Shown one piece after another: positions 16,487-25,866 of a DNA stretch of 38,811 nucleotides. Both the position numbers and the translations under genes were made by a program. The stretch is from Lentimicrobium sp. L6 (GTDB taxonomy: Bacteria; Bacteroidota; Bacteroidia; Bacteroidales; UBA12170), in assembly GCF_013166655.1 (NCBI RefSeq), contig NZ_JABKCA010000057.1:1-38811 (forward strand), given 5' to 3'. The notes beneath the pieces were generated by a model that worked only from the letters and a program-made list of their open reading frames with translations, was not told the DNA's origin and did not search any database. Numbering within the stretch: the first letter of the stretch is position 1; every line of letters starts with the position of its first letter.

Positions 16487-17188
16487 ATGAAAGCAAAAGT
16501 ATTTTTTAAATTAGTAGTTATCGCATTAATTATTGGAATAAATGTTAATGTATATGCTCAAGACGAAAAGAGTGAACAAGAGTATAAAACCTTATTTTCA
16601 AATAAAGATGGGCGTACTGAGCATGGAGGTTATTTAGGCTTGACCATTGGGTATACGGATATTGACGCAAGACCAGCTCTAGAGATAGGAGGACGTGCTG
16701 CATGGGTTATTAATCATCAGTTTGCATTTGGATTTGCTGGAAAAGGGTTCTTTAATAATTTAGATAAGCCTACTCCAGCATTGGATTCTGATTATTTTCT
16801 AGCTGGTGGTTATGGAGGTCTTTTCTTTCAACCCATTTTGTTTCCTAAATCACCTGTTCATGTTAGTTTCCCAATTATTTTAGGAGCAGGAGGTGTTTAT
16901 TTAAACCCAAGAGAAAACAAAAAATACCATTGGGATTACGATTATGACTATAATTATTCCTATGACTCGGATTTTTATTTGGTATTTGAGCCAGGTGTAG
17001 AGGTTGAATTTAATATGTTACGATATTTAAGAATGGCAGTTGGGGCTTCTTATAAATTTACTAATGATGTTAACCTTGTATATGAATATGCTGTAGATGG
17101 ACAAGATGCCAAAAATTCTATCACTGTATCTCCTTCAGCATTGGATAACTTTTCTGTAAATATCGCTATCATGTTTGGTTGGTTCTAG
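16487..17188 (+). CDS. outer-membrane beta-barrel protein
   Basis: 233 residues. Signal peptide about 1-25 (ending VNVYAQ). The rest is amphipathic beta strands with aromatic girdles and Gly-rich turns (GGYLGLTIGYTDI, AGGYGGLFFQPI, VEFNMLRYLRMAVGASYKF) and ends in a terminal aromatic residue (IMFGWF), as for small outer-membrane barrels. A Tyr/Asp-rich loop lies near 145-165. It is the last gene of the ECF cluster, 28 bases after the DUF2807 gene, and is followed by a terminator. Confidence 0.78.
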   Translation: MKAKVFFKLVVIALIIGINVNVYAQDEKSEQEYKTLFSNKDGRTEHGGYLGLTIGYTDIDARPALEIGGRAAWVINHQFAFGFAGKGFFNNLDKPTPALDSDYFLAGGYGGLFFQPILFPKSPVHVSFPIILGAGGVYLNPRENKKYHWDYDYDYNYSYDSDFYLVFEPGVEVEFNMLRYLRMAVGASYKFTNDVNLVYEYAVDGQDAKNSITVSPSALDNFSVNIAIMFGWF

Positions 17189-17227
17189 AGGAGTCAAAAT
17201 ATAATATTTCTGATGAAATATTTCTCG

Positions 17228-17261
17228 GTCGGGTAGGGCTTCAGTTCTATTCGACTTTTTT
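17228..17261 (+). terminator. intrinsic terminator of the ECF cluster
   Basis: GTCGGGTAG pairs with CTATTCGAC (9 bp with two G-U pairs), loop of ten bases, then six Ts. It lies 40 bases after the stop codon of the barrel gene. Confidence 0.7.
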
Positions 17262-17424
17262 ATTTCTAATAATATGAGCCAATCTAAGTTATCAGTTGTT
17301 ATGATATAATTGTGCCCATGATGCAATGAAAAACCTTAAGTTATTTGCGAGTAACTTTCGTATACGATAAGTAATTTAAAGGCAGAAGGGAAATAAAAAT
17401 CATGATGATTAGCCATAGGTATTG

Positions 17425-18873
17425 CTACTCAGGAGTGAGAACACCACATATGAAATTAACTAAATCTCGAGAAGAAGAAATAGGGGATAGTGTTAGTTTA
17501 AATGGTAGTTTTTGTCCAGTACTATCTTTGAGTTTTAATCTGTAGGAATAGTTTTCTTGATATTTTAAGAGTATGCTTTGAATATCGTTTTTAATATTGG
17601 TATTTATTTTTTTTGGAACAAATGCACTGATGTTCTTGTTTAGACAACCATTTTGAGAATAACCTAGAGTTTTCTCCCAATTGTCAGAGAGAAAAATAAA
17701 ATCACCTTTTTTGGTTATGGTAAAATGGATGTCATTTGTATTATTGAGCATTTTTAAGGCTATAGCCTTTTGGGTTCTAAGTTTTTCTTCAAGAGTTTTT
17801 ATGAGATTAATATTTCTTGCTGAAACTTGTATTTCAATAATAAGTCCTCTTTTGTTTTTTATTGGAGTAAAGAAGAAATTAAACCAAACAGCTTGTTCCA
17901 TTTGAACTTGGATTTCGCAATTGATTTGCTGGATACCTTCCTCAAAATCATGAATAATTTGGGCTAACCCTGGAAAATCACCTTCCCCAAAGTAGCTGAT
18001 TATATTATTTTTATCTGCACCTGCTATGAAATTTATTTTTTTTAAAGCTGGATTATGAAATAATATAGAACCTTCTTTGTTTATTCTAAGAATGATATCT
18101 TTTTGTTTTTCAACAATGCCCTGATATAAATTTAGTTTTTCAGTAAGCATCATCACCTGTTTTTTTGATTGGTGAATTTGATTCATGAATTCCTTGTTCA
18201 TTCGTTGATAATCTGTCACTCTTTCTTTTATTGAATCTTCTATATGTTCAGCTTGATTAAGTAATTTTTCTTGGTTAATAATTCTACTAAAAGAGCTTTT
18301 TAGTTGGGCTTGTATGTTTTCTATTACGATTTTGAAGTATTGACTATGTGTGAATTCTTTTTTGGATAGCAGGAGGAGGGAGATTTGAGAAGATTTATCC
18401 TTTATTATCGGAAGGATTACTCTGGTTTGATAAATAGCCAGATATCTATGAAAAGGATTTGTTTCGTGTTGCTTGGTATTTGATTTAGAGTAGTAATATT
18501 TATTCTTCTCAGGAAAAAAATATGAACTGTATTCCAAGGGTTTTTTTTGAGCAGATAATTCAGTCAAAAACTTTTTAGGACAGGATTTTTGTTCTGGAAT
18601 ATGAAAATCTTGGTTTTCATTCTTCCTTTGGAAAAATGCAATCGAATGAATATTAGTAATTTTAGTTAAGTATAAAATGCTGATCTCAAAAACATGTTGC
18701 ACCGATTTTGCTTTTAACATAGCTTTAGCCATCTCGCTTTTAATATTCATAAATTCAAATATATTAGCCTCGGTACTGTGCAGTGATGGACGTAGCCTAA
18801 GCCTTTTGTTTTCTGCAGTCAGCTTGTCTATTTTTTCCTGAAGAGCTTGGTATTTTAGGTCAAGTTTGTTCAT
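17425..18873 (-). CDS. GAF-like/PAS sensory protein without an output domain
   Basis: About 482 residues, soluble. N-terminal coiled coil (LDLKYQALQEKIDKLTAENK), a GAF-like domain (about 45-205), a long helix (about 215-260), one PAS domain (about 265-365, IILRINKEGSILFHNPALKK) and a second PAS domain (about 385-480, HFTITKKGDFIFLSDNWEKT). There is no histidine kinase, GGDEF, HTH or other output, and the protein ends right after PAS 2. The frame can begin with TTG at 18897, but a TATATTTG promoter box covers that codon, so ATG 18873 is preferred. It may be a partner sensor for a separate kinase; that is inference. Confidence 0.75.
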   Translation of the reverse strand: MNKLDLKYQALQEKIDKLTAENKRLRLRPSLHSTEANIFEFMNIKSEMAKAMLKAKSVQHVFEISILYLTKITNIHSIAFFQRKNENQDFHIPEQKSCPKKFLTELSAQKKPLEYSSYFFPEKNKYYYSKSNTKQHETNPFHRYLAIYQTRVILPIIKDKSSQISLLLLSKKEFTHSQYFKIVIENIQAQLKSSFSRIINQEKLLNQAEHIEDSIKERVTDYQRMNKEFMNQIHQSKKQVMMLTEKLNLYQGIVEKQKDIILRINKEGSILFHNPALKKINFIAGADKNNIISYFGEGDFPGLAQIIHDFEEGIQQINCEIQVQMEQAVWFNFFFTPIKNKRGLIIEIQVSARNINLIKTLEEKLRTQKAIALKMLNNTNDIHFTITKKGDFIFLSDNWEKTLGYSQNGCLNKNISAFVPKKINTNIKNDIQSILLKYQENYSYRLKLKDSTGQKLPFKLTLSPISSSRDLVNFICGVLTPE

Positions 18874-18894
18874 TAATAAATGTTCATATGATAG

Positions 18895-18902
18895 CAAATA
18901 TA
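18895..18902 (-). promoter_or_regulatory. -7 promoter box for the PAS protein gene
   Basis: TATATTTG on the minus strand fits TAnnTTTG and lies 21 bases before ATG 18873. No good -33 TTG at spacing 19. Confidence 0.5.
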
Positions 18903-18984
18903 GTTATTCAATTCCTTTTTTTAAGTGATTATGAATATTTTATGATCAAATTTGATGATAAAAATATTATATTATGGTGTAGAA

Positions 18985-19018
18985 ACAAAAAAACCAGAGC
19001 TATTAACTCTGGTTTTTT
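18985..19018 (-). terminator. intrinsic terminator after rpoD
   Basis: CCAGAG, seven-base loop, CTCTGG with A- and T-tracts on both sides, so it can act in both directions. It lies 20 bases beyond the rpoD stop. Confidence 0.85.
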
Positions 19019-19037
19019 AATCAATTGCAGGTAGCAA

Positions 19038-19901
19038 TTATCCTAAATACGTCTTTAAAATCTTACTTCTAGAAGCATGTTTTAATCTGCGGATTGCTTT
19101 TTCCTTGATTTGTCGCACGCGTTCACGAGTTAAGTCAAACTTTTCACCAATCTCTTCAAGAGTCATTGGATGGCTTCCGCCAAGTCCAAAATATAAGCGG
19201 ATGACATCAGCCTCGCGAGGAGTTAAAGTAGATACTGCACGGTCAATTTCTTTACGTAAACTATCATAAAGTAATTCAGTTTCAGGAGTAACGCCTTCAT
19301 CATTTTTCAATACGTCGTACATATTGGTTTCCTCGTCAGATAGAAGAGGAGCATCCATTGAAACATGACGTCCATTGTTTTTTAGTGATTCTTTTACTTC
19401 TTCAATTGTGATTTCTAAATACTTGGCTATTTCTAATGCTTTTGGCTCGCGCTCCAATTCTTGTTCAAGATGCGCATAAGCTTTATTTATTTTATTGATA
19501 GATCCAATTTTATTCAATGGCAAGCGAACGATTCTAGATTGTTCCGCTAATGCCTGAAGAATAGATTGACGAATCCACCAAACAGCATAAGAAATAAATT
19601 TAAATCCTCTGGTTTCATCAAAACGTTGAGCTGCTTTAATTAATCCCATGTTACCCTCATTAATTAAATCCGGTAAACTGAGTCCCTGATTTTGATATTG
19701 TTTAGATACTGATACTACAAAACGAAGGTTGGCTTTTGTTAGTTTTTCAAGGGCTATCTTGTCGCCTTGCTTGATTCTTTTTGCCAACTCTACTTCTTCG
19801 TCTGCTGTGATCAGCTCAACTTTACCAATTTCTTGTAGGTATTTATCTAATGACGCAGTCTCACGATTGGTTACCTGCTTGGTAATTTTTAGTTGCCTCA
19901 T
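19038..19901 (-). CDS. rpoD: primary RNA polymerase sigma factor (sigma-70 group)
   Basis: 287 residues, the short form usual for the housekeeping sigma of Bacteroidota, which lacks the long region 1.1 and non-conserved region of the E. coli protein. Region 1.2 is [16 protein letters not shown], region 2 runs through [20 protein letters not shown] and [20 protein letters not shown] (-10 recognition), region 3 about 125-200, and region 4 ends in the [23 protein letters not shown]. It should read the TTTG-N19-TAnnTTTG promoters seen here. It follows pnp by 62 bases; the spacer holds an ECF-like promoter match. Confidence 0.95.
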   Translation of the reverse strand: MRQLKITKQVTNRETASLDKYLQEIGKVELITADEEVELAKRIKQGDKIALEKLTKANLRFVVSVSKQYQNQGLSLPDLINEGNMGLIKAAQRFDETRGFKFISYAVWWIRQSILQALAEQSRIVRLPLNKIGSINKINKAYAHLEQELEREPKALEIAKYLEITIEEVKESLKNNGRHVSMDAPLLSDEETNMYDVLKNDEGVTPETELLYDSLRKEIDRAVSTLTPREADVIRLYFGLGGSHPMTLEEIGEKFDLTRERVRQIKEKAIRRLKHASRSKILKTYLG

Positions 19902-19938
19902 AGCAAATTATTTATTTCAATTAATCAACTTATATTAT

Positions 19939-19962
19939 ACGAAATAAGCATAAATAGGTTGC
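19939..19962 (-). promoter_or_regulatory. possible ECF-type promoter before rpoD
   Basis: Minus strand GCAACC, 16 bases, GTATAA. The -35-like part and the spacing equal the two promoters in the 13-16 kb sigma cluster; the -10-like part differs beyond GT. It lies 38 bases before ATG 19901. Tentative. Confidence 0.35.
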
Positions 19963-19963
19963 G

Positions 19964-22216
19964 TTATCTTCTGCGATCGCGTGAACCTCTATCCCTGTCT
20001 CTACTATCTCTGTCTCGTCCACCACCGTTTCCTCTTCCACGGTCGTTGCTTTTTCTGTCTCTATCTTGTCTAGGAGGTCTTTCTACATAACCTTCTGGTT
20101 TTGGTAGAAGTGCCTTAGCTGATAGCTTTAATTTACCAGTAACATTATTAACTTCTAATAATTTTACTTTAATCATATCGCCAGCAGATAAAACATCCTC
20201 GACATTTTCAACTCTATCGTAGTTGATTTCGGAGATATGTAATAATCCTTCTTTACCAGGCATGATTTCAACAAAAGCACCAAAGCTTGTGATAGACTTA
20301 ATCTTGCCTTCGTAAGTTTCTCCTTCTTCTGGTTGTGCTGTAATGCCTTTAATCCATGCTATAGCTGCATCAATTGAAGCCTTATCACTAGATGAAATAT
20401 CAATTACACCTTGGTCACCTACTTCTTCTAATACAATAACCGTTTTTGTTTCAGCTTGAATCTCTTGAATGATTTTTCCACCAGGTCCAATAACAGCACC
20501 AATAAATTCTTTAGGAATGAAGATTTTCTCAATTCTAGGAACGTGTGGTTTGTAATCTTCTCTAGGTTCAGAAATAGTCTTTTCCATTTCACCTAAAATA
20601 TGAAGTCTACCAACGCGCGCTTGCTCTAAAGCTTCCTCTAAAATTTGGTAAGACAAACCATCTACTTTAATGTCCATTTGACAAGCAGTGATTCCATCTC
20701 TAGTACCTGTTACTTTGAAGTCCATATCTCCTAAGTGATCTTCATCACCTAGTATATCAGAAAGAATAGCATACTTGTCTGTTTCAGTATCAGAGATTAA
20801 TCCCATTGCAATGCCTGAGACTGGTTTAGGGATAGCAACACCTGCATCCATCAATGCTAAAGTACCACCACAAACTGTTGCCATTGAAGAAGAACCATTA
20901 GATTCTAAAATATCGGAAACAATTCTAATGGTATAAGGTACCTCTGCTTTTGGAGGAATAACATGTTTTAGGGCTCTTAAAGCTAAATTACCATGTCCAA
21001 CTTCTCTACGGCTTGTACCGCCTTTAAATCTTGCTTCACCAACACTAAACGATGGGAAGTTATAGTGTAACAGGAAATTATTTTTTCCATCCAGGATAGC
21101 GCCATCAATCATTTGTTCATCCATCTTGTTTCCAAGAGTAACGGTTACTAATGATTGAGTTTCTCCTCTTGTAAATATAGCAGAACCATGAGTCATGGGA
21201 AGGTAATCAACTTCACACCAGATTGGTCTGATTTCATCTAAGTTTCTTCCATCTAAGCGAGATCTTTCATCAAGCATAAAACGACGAATCGCTTTTTTCT
21301 CAACGTCATGGTAGTATTTACCAATTAAAGGACCATTTTCCTCAAGAATTTCTTCAGAAAGAGTTTCTTTATATTCATCAATTATAGCTTTGAAAGCAGC
21401 CGAACGATCATGTTTTGCGGATGCTTTAGCAGCAACAGCATATACTTTGTCGTAAAGCTTCTCTTCAATATCTTTAGCTAAATCTTCATCACTTGTTTCG
21501 TGACAATATTCTCTTTTTGTCTGCGCTTTTTCAATTTCCCCAGCTAGTTCTATTTGACCTTGGCAGTGAATTTTAATAGCGTCGTGAGCGATTTTCATGG
21601 CTTCTAGCATTTCTGCTTCCGAAACCTCTTTCATCTCACCTTCAACCATCATGATGTTATCCATTGTTGCAGCCACCATTAAATCCATTGTAGCATTCTC
21701 AACCTGATCGAACATCGGGTTTACAACATATTCGCCATCAATTTTAGCTACTCTAACTTCTGATATTGGGCCATGGAATGGAATATCAGAAACAGCTAAA
21801 GCAGCAGATGCAGCTAAAGCAGCTAAACTATCGGGCATCACTGTTTTATCCGAAGAGATTAGAAATACCTGAACCTGAGTCTCGGCATGATAATCATCTG
21901 GGAATAGTGGACGAAGAGCTCTGTCAATTAAACGAGAAATTAGTATTTCATGTTCCGAAGGGCGAGCTTCTCTTTTGAAGAATCCACCAGGAAACTTACC
22001 TGTAGAGGCGTACATTTCTCTATAATCTACTGATAGGGGCATAAAGTCCACGTTATCTTTTGCCTCTTTGCTGGAAACCACAGTTGCTAAAAGCATAGTG
22101 TTTCCTTGTCTCACAACAACCGACCCGTCAGCCTGTTTGGCTAGTTTGCCAGTCTCAATGGAAATGGTAGTACCATCTGCCATTGTCATGTTTTTCGTGA
22201 TCCCAATTTGTGACAT
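19964..22216 (-). CDS. pnp: polyribonucleotide nucleotidyltransferase (PNPase)
   Basis: About 750 residues. Two RNase PH cores (about 10-230 and 310-540) flank an alpha-helical domain. The phosphate-binding/catalytic part of the second core is visible ([15 protein letters not shown], then [17 protein letters not shown]). A KH domain ([17 protein letters not shown]) and an S1 domain ([20 protein letters not shown]) follow, then an Arg/Gly/Asp-rich tail ([17 protein letters not shown]), likely disordered and RNA-binding. It degrades RNA 3'-5' by phosphorolysis in the cytoplasm. The frame is open to 22273, but MSQIGITKN at 22216 is the natural start. It lies downstream of rpsO, the conserved gene order. 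Confidence 0.96.
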   Translation of the reverse strand: MSQIGITKNMTMADGTTISIETGKLAKQADGSVVVRQGNTMLLATVVSSKEAKDNVDFMPLSVDYREMYASTGKFPGGFFKREARPSEHEILISRLIDRALRPLFPDDYHAETQVQVFLISSDKTVMPDSLAALAASAALAVSDIPFHGPISEVRVAKIDGEYVVNPMFDQVENATMDLMVAATMDNIMMVEGEMKEVSEAEMLEAMKIAHDAIKIHCQGQIELAGEIEKAQTKREYCHETSDEDLAKDIEEKLYDKVYAVAAKASAKHDRSAAFKAIIDEYKETLSEEILEENGPLIGKYYHDVEKKAIRRFMLDERSRLDGRNLDEIRPIWCEVDYLPMTHGSAIFTRGETQSLVTVTLGNKMDEQMIDGAILDGKNNFLLHYNFPSFSVGEARFKGGTSRREVGHGNLALRALKHVIPPKAEVPYTIRIVSDILESNGSSSMATVCGGTLALMDAGVAIPKPVSGIAMGLISDTETDKYAILSDILGDEDHLGDMDFKVTGTRDGITACQMDIKVDGLSYQILEEALEQARVGRLHILGEMEKTISEPREDYKPHVPRIEKIFIPKEFIGAVIGPGGKIIQEIQAETKTVIVLEEVGDQGVIDISSSDKASIDAAIAWIKGITAQPEEGETYEGKIKSITSFGAFVEIMPGKEGLLHISEINYDRVENVEDVLSAGDMIKVKLLEVNNVTGKLKLSAKALLPKPEGYVERPPRQDRDRKSNDRGRGNGGGRDRDSRDRDRGSRDRRR

Positions 22217-22262
22217 AATTTCTTTTCTTATGATTATTAATTCCTTTATAAGGATAAATACC

Positions 22263-22290
22263 AAAAAAGGCAATCTGAAGAATTGCCTTT
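22263..22290 (-). terminator. hairpin terminator between rpsO and pnp
   Basis: Minus strand GGCAAT, seven-base loop, ATTGCC, six Ts. It lies between the rpsO stop (22338) and the pnp start (22216). It may end most rpsO transcripts while allowing some read-through, or serve as a processing site, as the rpsO-pnp spacer does in E. coli. Confidence 0.75.
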
Positions 22291-22337
22291 AAGGTTTCGT
22301 TTTATGTTATTATTGTAGCGATATCTAGAATAAAAGA

Positions 22338-22607
22338 TTACTTTCTTAATCCTAAAGTCTTAATAATACTACGATAACGCTCAATGTCCTTAGACTTAAG
22401 ATAATCTAACATTTTTCTTCTCTTACCTACTAAAATAACCAAAGATCTTTGAGTTACTTTGTCTTTTTTGTTAGATTTTAAATGCTCGGTTAGATGTTTG
22501 ATTCTGAAAGTGAATAAAGCTACTTGACCTTCTGGGCTTCCAGTATCGATGTCATTATTACCATGCTCAGAGAAAAACTCTTTTTTAATGTCTGCTGTTA
22601 AATACAT
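22338..22607 (-). CDS. rpsO: 30S ribosomal protein S15
   Basis: 89 residues, the standard length. S15 features: NDIDTGSPEGQVALFTFRIKHLTEHLKSNKKD and LVGKRRKMLDYLKSKDIERYRSII, which bind 16S rRNA helices in the central domain. It is the first gene before pnp and has its own perfect consensus promoter. Confidence 0.97.
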   Translation of the reverse strand: MYLTADIKKEFFSEHGNNDIDTGSPEGQVALFTFRIKHLTEHLKSNKKDKVTQRSLVILVGKRRKMLDYLKSKDIERYRSIIKTLGLRK

Positions 22608-22640
22608 ATTATTGATTCTTTATTTTCTAAATTCGGGCTG

Positions 22641-22671
22641 CAAAAATACAATTAAGTTTTTGATTGACAAA
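22641..22671 (-). promoter_or_regulatory. consensus promoter of rpsO
   Basis: Minus strand TTTTG, 19 bases, TATTTTTG, an exact fit to TTG-N19-TAnnTTTG, 34 bases before the ATG. Confidence 0.78.
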
Positions 22672-22811
22672 ATATTTTTGCAAAAACTTTTAAGCTTTGT
22701 TTAGGTGATTATCAAAACATTAAGCGCCTACGAAATTAATCACTTTTTTTAGTTTTTTACTATTGATATTTAGGAATTATAATTTGATTATTTTGAGCTT
22801 GATTTTATGTG

Positions 22812-23801
22812 CTAGTTTTGTTTGCTATTTTTATAATCAAGAATGCATCCCGCTGTTAGCCAGTCGGCTATAGCTTGTCTGTTTTGGTATTTAATAAAAC
22901 GTATTTGGTCTTGGCTGTTTTGAATATTCCCTAGTTCTAAAAAGCTGGTTACTGGGTCTGTGTATTTGATCATGTATAGATTGTCTCTTGATTTGGCTAC
23001 TCCACTAAATCCTCTTGTGGGTTGGTGTTGTTTGTATTTTTTTTCAACAGTATTAATTAAATTGGAGGTGAATTTCTTTCCCGATTTACTTTTTGAACTA
23101 TAGTAACCAAAAATATCAACCCTTTGATTTTTATATCTCGAATCAATATGGATGACCATCATTCGTTGGTATTTACCTTTATTGGTTTTATATAGTTTGT
23201 TAACTGCTCTTGCTCTCTGTCTAAGCTTCTTATTGGAGCCGTATGGGATTTTCTGATTTTTCCAAATGGTTTCTTCTTTATCATTAGGTAGATAGGCCAG
23301 ATCGCGTATCCCATCGTCTTTATCACGTGTAATCATATATGCCGTTGCTCCATGGCTAATTAATTCTCTGACTAGTCTAAGACTGATATCATATGCGTAT
23401 TCATCCTCACTTAAAGTATGACCATCTCTTTTTCCCTGTGCTCCAGGGTCCGGCCCGCCGTGGCCTGCGACTACATAAAAAACGGCTCCTTTTAAATCTT
23501 GACTTTTGGATTTAACTTGTGCATATTTGCTCCCGAAAATATCAAAGCTTCTAGAAGAACTTAATTGTTTCGCATTGGGGAGCAGGTATTCCTTACCTAT
23601 AATTAGATAGTTGTTGTCCTTAAGCTTTTTTTCGTTGAGCTTTATGAAGGCTTTTTGCATTTCTGGGCTGTCAATTCCGTTTCGTTCGAGTAGGGTGTGT
23701 ATTCCATCTCCAGGCTGTGCTTTGACCTTTTTATTCTCGATCTGTGCAGTAGCAATACTAGATAGAATTAGTATATATAGAATGACGCTAAAAAATCTCA
23801 T
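22812..23801 (-). CDS. N-acetylmuramoyl-L-alanine amidase with LysM-like N-terminus
   Basis: 329 residues. Signal peptide about 1-19. Residues about 25-80 look like a degenerate LysM module (KAQPGDGIHTLLERNGI through GKEYLLP). An Amidase_3 domain spans about 100-315. Zinc ligands are visible: His in VVAGHGGPDPGAQG, Glu in LSEDEYAYDISLR, His in MVIHIDSR; the catalytic Glu is in SFLELGN. It should cleave the amide bond between N-acetylmuramic acid and the stem peptide in the periplasm during cell separation or turnover. The third motif is IHIDS rather than the more usual IHANA type. A TATCTTTG box lies 10 bases before the ATG. Confidence 0.88.
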   Translation of the reverse strand: MRFFSVILYILILSSIATAQIENKKVKAQPGDGIHTLLERNGIDSPEMQKAFIKLNEKKLKDNNYLIIGKEYLLPNAKQLSSSRSFDIFGSKYAQVKSKSQDLKGAVFYVVAGHGGPDPGAQGKRDGHTLSEDEYAYDISLRLVRELISHGATAYMITRDKDDGIRDLAYLPNDKEETIWKNQKIPYGSNKKLRQRARAVNKLYKTNKGKYQRMMVIHIDSRYKNQRVDIFGYYSSKSKSGKKFTSNLINTVEKKYKQHQPTRGFSGVAKSRDNLYMIKYTDPVTSFLELGNIQNSQDQIRFIKYQNRQAIADWLTAGCILDYKNSKQN

Positions 23802-23811
23802 CTTTTTTTTA

Positions 23812-23819
23812 CAAAGATA
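23812..23819 (-). promoter_or_regulatory. -7 promoter box of the amidase gene
   Basis: TATCTTTG on the minus strand, 10 bases before ATG 23801, giving a very short leader. The divergent barrel/SPOR gene has its own TATCTTTG at 23987. Confidence 0.6.
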
Positions 23820-23986
23820 TTCTTCAGTGAATTTTGTGAGAACATACTCTATAATATTTATTAAGTTTTGTTTGTTAATATTTGCTTAGAAATCGCTTTG
23901 CGCCACAATTAATAATTTGTAATTTCAATTTATAATAAGTTGTTAAAAAAAATGATGTTCTCGAGAGATAATATACTCAGAATGTA

Positions 23987-23994
23987 TATCTTTG
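23987..23994 (+). promoter_or_regulatory. -7 promoter box of the barrel/SPOR gene
   Basis: TATCTTTG on the plus strand, 112 bases before ATG 24107, so a leader of about 105 bases is implied. I see no recognisable riboswitch in it. The 305-base divergent spacer (23802-24106) has no gene. Confidence 0.5.
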
Positions 23995-24106
23995 TTTTCG
24001 TCAAAATGTAAGTTGTTTATGTTATGCTTATCACCCAATTTAGTATATTCGCATCAATAATTTATTATTGATAATCGTATAATGCTCGTGTATTTGAAAA
24101 AAAGTT

Positions 24107-25750
24107 ATGAATTATAAATTATTTCTGAGTTGCCTATCACTTGTTGTCTTTTCGATGCTGATTGCAGTTGATACCTATGGTCAAAGAATAAAACCAAATA
24201 GGTGGTTTGTTTCTGGAGAAGGTGGTGTTTCTGTGTTTTTTGGTGATATCAAAAGGTATGATTATGTGCCGGACTTTGAATCCCCCAGTGAGATTCAGCC
24301 CATGTTTAGTCTTAATGTGGGTAAGGAGTTTTCGCCTGTTTTTGGTGTTAGAGGTCAGTTTTTATATGGCAAGCTTAGTGGTCACAAGAAGTCGGCCAAG
24401 TGTAATTTTGAAGGGACTGTTTTTGGTGCGCATGCATTAGTAGATTTTAATCTTATATACCTTTTGACTAAGCATCGGTATGGTGATAGTCGTATTAATA
24501 TTTTAGCAAGCCTTGGTGTTGGTTATATAAATTGGGACTCAAAATTGTATTCAGATAATCCTTTTCCCGACGGTACTTATTTGGTTGATGAAAACTCTAA
24601 TGGTGCCTTGAGTTTTCCGGGTGCTTTAAGTATAGAGTATCTCATCACAAAAAATATTTCGGTTGGTATATCTGGAATGTTGTATGTGGTGTCTTCAGAT
24701 GAGATTGATGCTAAGCCAGGTGGAATAAAAATGGATATGATTAATTATAATAGCATAGGTTTGGTATATCGATTTGATTCTAAAAGAAAAGCTTCTCGAA
24801 AAAACATCAAATATCGACTCGATGCTAGTATTTATGAGCCTACAGAAAAGGAACTTCCAATTGTGGGAGGTGCTGTTGTTGCTGTTCCTGAAGGTCAGAA
24901 TGAATCAGCTGAGTCTGTTAGTAAGAATCAAGACCTTGCTGTTGAGAATGGGCAAGCAGGTGAAGGTGGTAATGGTGAGAAGCAGTTGGTAGAAGAATAT
25001 GAAGCAGTTGAAAAAACTCATGAATACCAGATTAATCATGAGCTTGAGAAAGAGGCAATGGAGAAGGAGACTTGGGCTTCGAAAGGTGATGATGTTTGGC
25101 CAGGTATTAATTTCTCTGTACAAGTAGCTGCAACGAAAAATCCTAGAAGCCCTGAAGAGTTGAAAGAACAGTTTGGTATTAAGTCCAGGGTGTTTGAGAG
25201 GTTTGATGGTGAGTGGTATAGATATTCAGTTGGTCATTACGATAAAATGTGGAGAGCTAAAGAGTTAAGGAATACCATAAGAAGTACTAATGGGATTGAA
25301 GATGCTTTTATTGTCGTTTATCGCGATAATGAAAGGATAAGTTTAGAAGAGGCATTAAATTATGCTGCAAGAACTCAGTCTGTAGTACTTGTTAAGGAAG
25401 AGCAGCAAGTTAGTGAAGAAGATTTAGAGAAAGTTTACCCTTTAATAAGATTAGATCAAAGTATTCCATCGGAAGGTATACTTATTGGAGTGCAGATACT
25501 TTCTGTTCGAAACGATCATTATCCTTTAGGTGTATTTAGTGGGATCTATGGAATAGAGAAAAATATCTTGGTTAATATAAAATCACCATGGCATAAATTA
25601 ATAGCCGTTGGCTTCGATGATTATGAAAATGCTCTTGATTATCAAGACTATGCCAGATCTAAAGGATTTATTGATGCTTTTGTAGTCGCTTTTAAAGATG
25701 GGAAGCGAATAAGTATTTCTACCTTGAAGTCTCTCACTAATGGGCAGTAG
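24107..25750 (+). CDS. outer-membrane barrel protein with two SPOR-like domains
   Basis: 547 residues. Signal peptide about 1-25. Residues 30-230 form a small outer-membrane beta-barrel (WFVSGEGGVSVFFGDIKRYD to YNSIGLVYRFDSKRK). A charged linker (about 245-325) leads to a first SPOR-like domain (about 328-415, NFSVQVAATKNPRSPEEL, then FIVVYRDNERIS) and a second (about 455-545, GVQILSVRNDHYPLGVF, then FVVAFKDGKRIS). SPOR domains bind denuded peptidoglycan at division sites, so this may tie the outer membrane to the cell wall; the link is inferred. The neighbouring divergent amidase could make such denuded glycans. Confidence 0.82.
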   Translation: MNYKLFLSCLSLVVFSMLIAVDTYGQRIKPNRWFVSGEGGVSVFFGDIKRYDYVPDFESPSEIQPMFSLNVGKEFSPVFGVRGQFLYGKLSGHKKSAKCNFEGTVFGAHALVDFNLIYLLTKHRYGDSRINILASLGVGYINWDSKLYSDNPFPDGTYLVDENSNGALSFPGALSIEYLITKNISVGISGMLYVVSSDEIDAKPGGIKMDMINYNSIGLVYRFDSKRKASRKNIKYRLDASIYEPTEKELPIVGGAVVAVPEGQNESAESVSKNQDLAVENGQAGEGGNGEKQLVEEYEAVEKTHEYQINHELEKEAMEKETWASKGDDVWPGINFSVQVAATKNPRSPEELKEQFGIKSRVFERFDGEWYRYSVGHYDKMWRAKELRNTIRSTNGIEDAFIVVYRDNERISLEEALNYAARTQSVVLVKEEQQVSEEDLEKVYPLIRLDQSIPSEGILIGVQILSVRNDHYPLGVFSGIYGIEKNILVNIKSPWHKLIAVGFDDYENALDYQDYARSKGFIDAFVVAFKDGKRISISTLKSLTNGQ

Positions 25751-25866
25751 TTTAGTTTTTCTTTAATCTGTTAACATTAAGTTAATATTGAATTAATACA
25801 ATCATAATATTTGTTCTTCTCTCCTTGAGTTAAATATGGTTTATTTTGCAAAAAAAACATATTTAA

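Noticed and set aside
24207-24992. Overlapping frames inside the barrel/SPOR gene
   Set aside because: They are in the other frames of a gene with a good signal peptide and domain structure, and lack starts with ribosome-binding sites.
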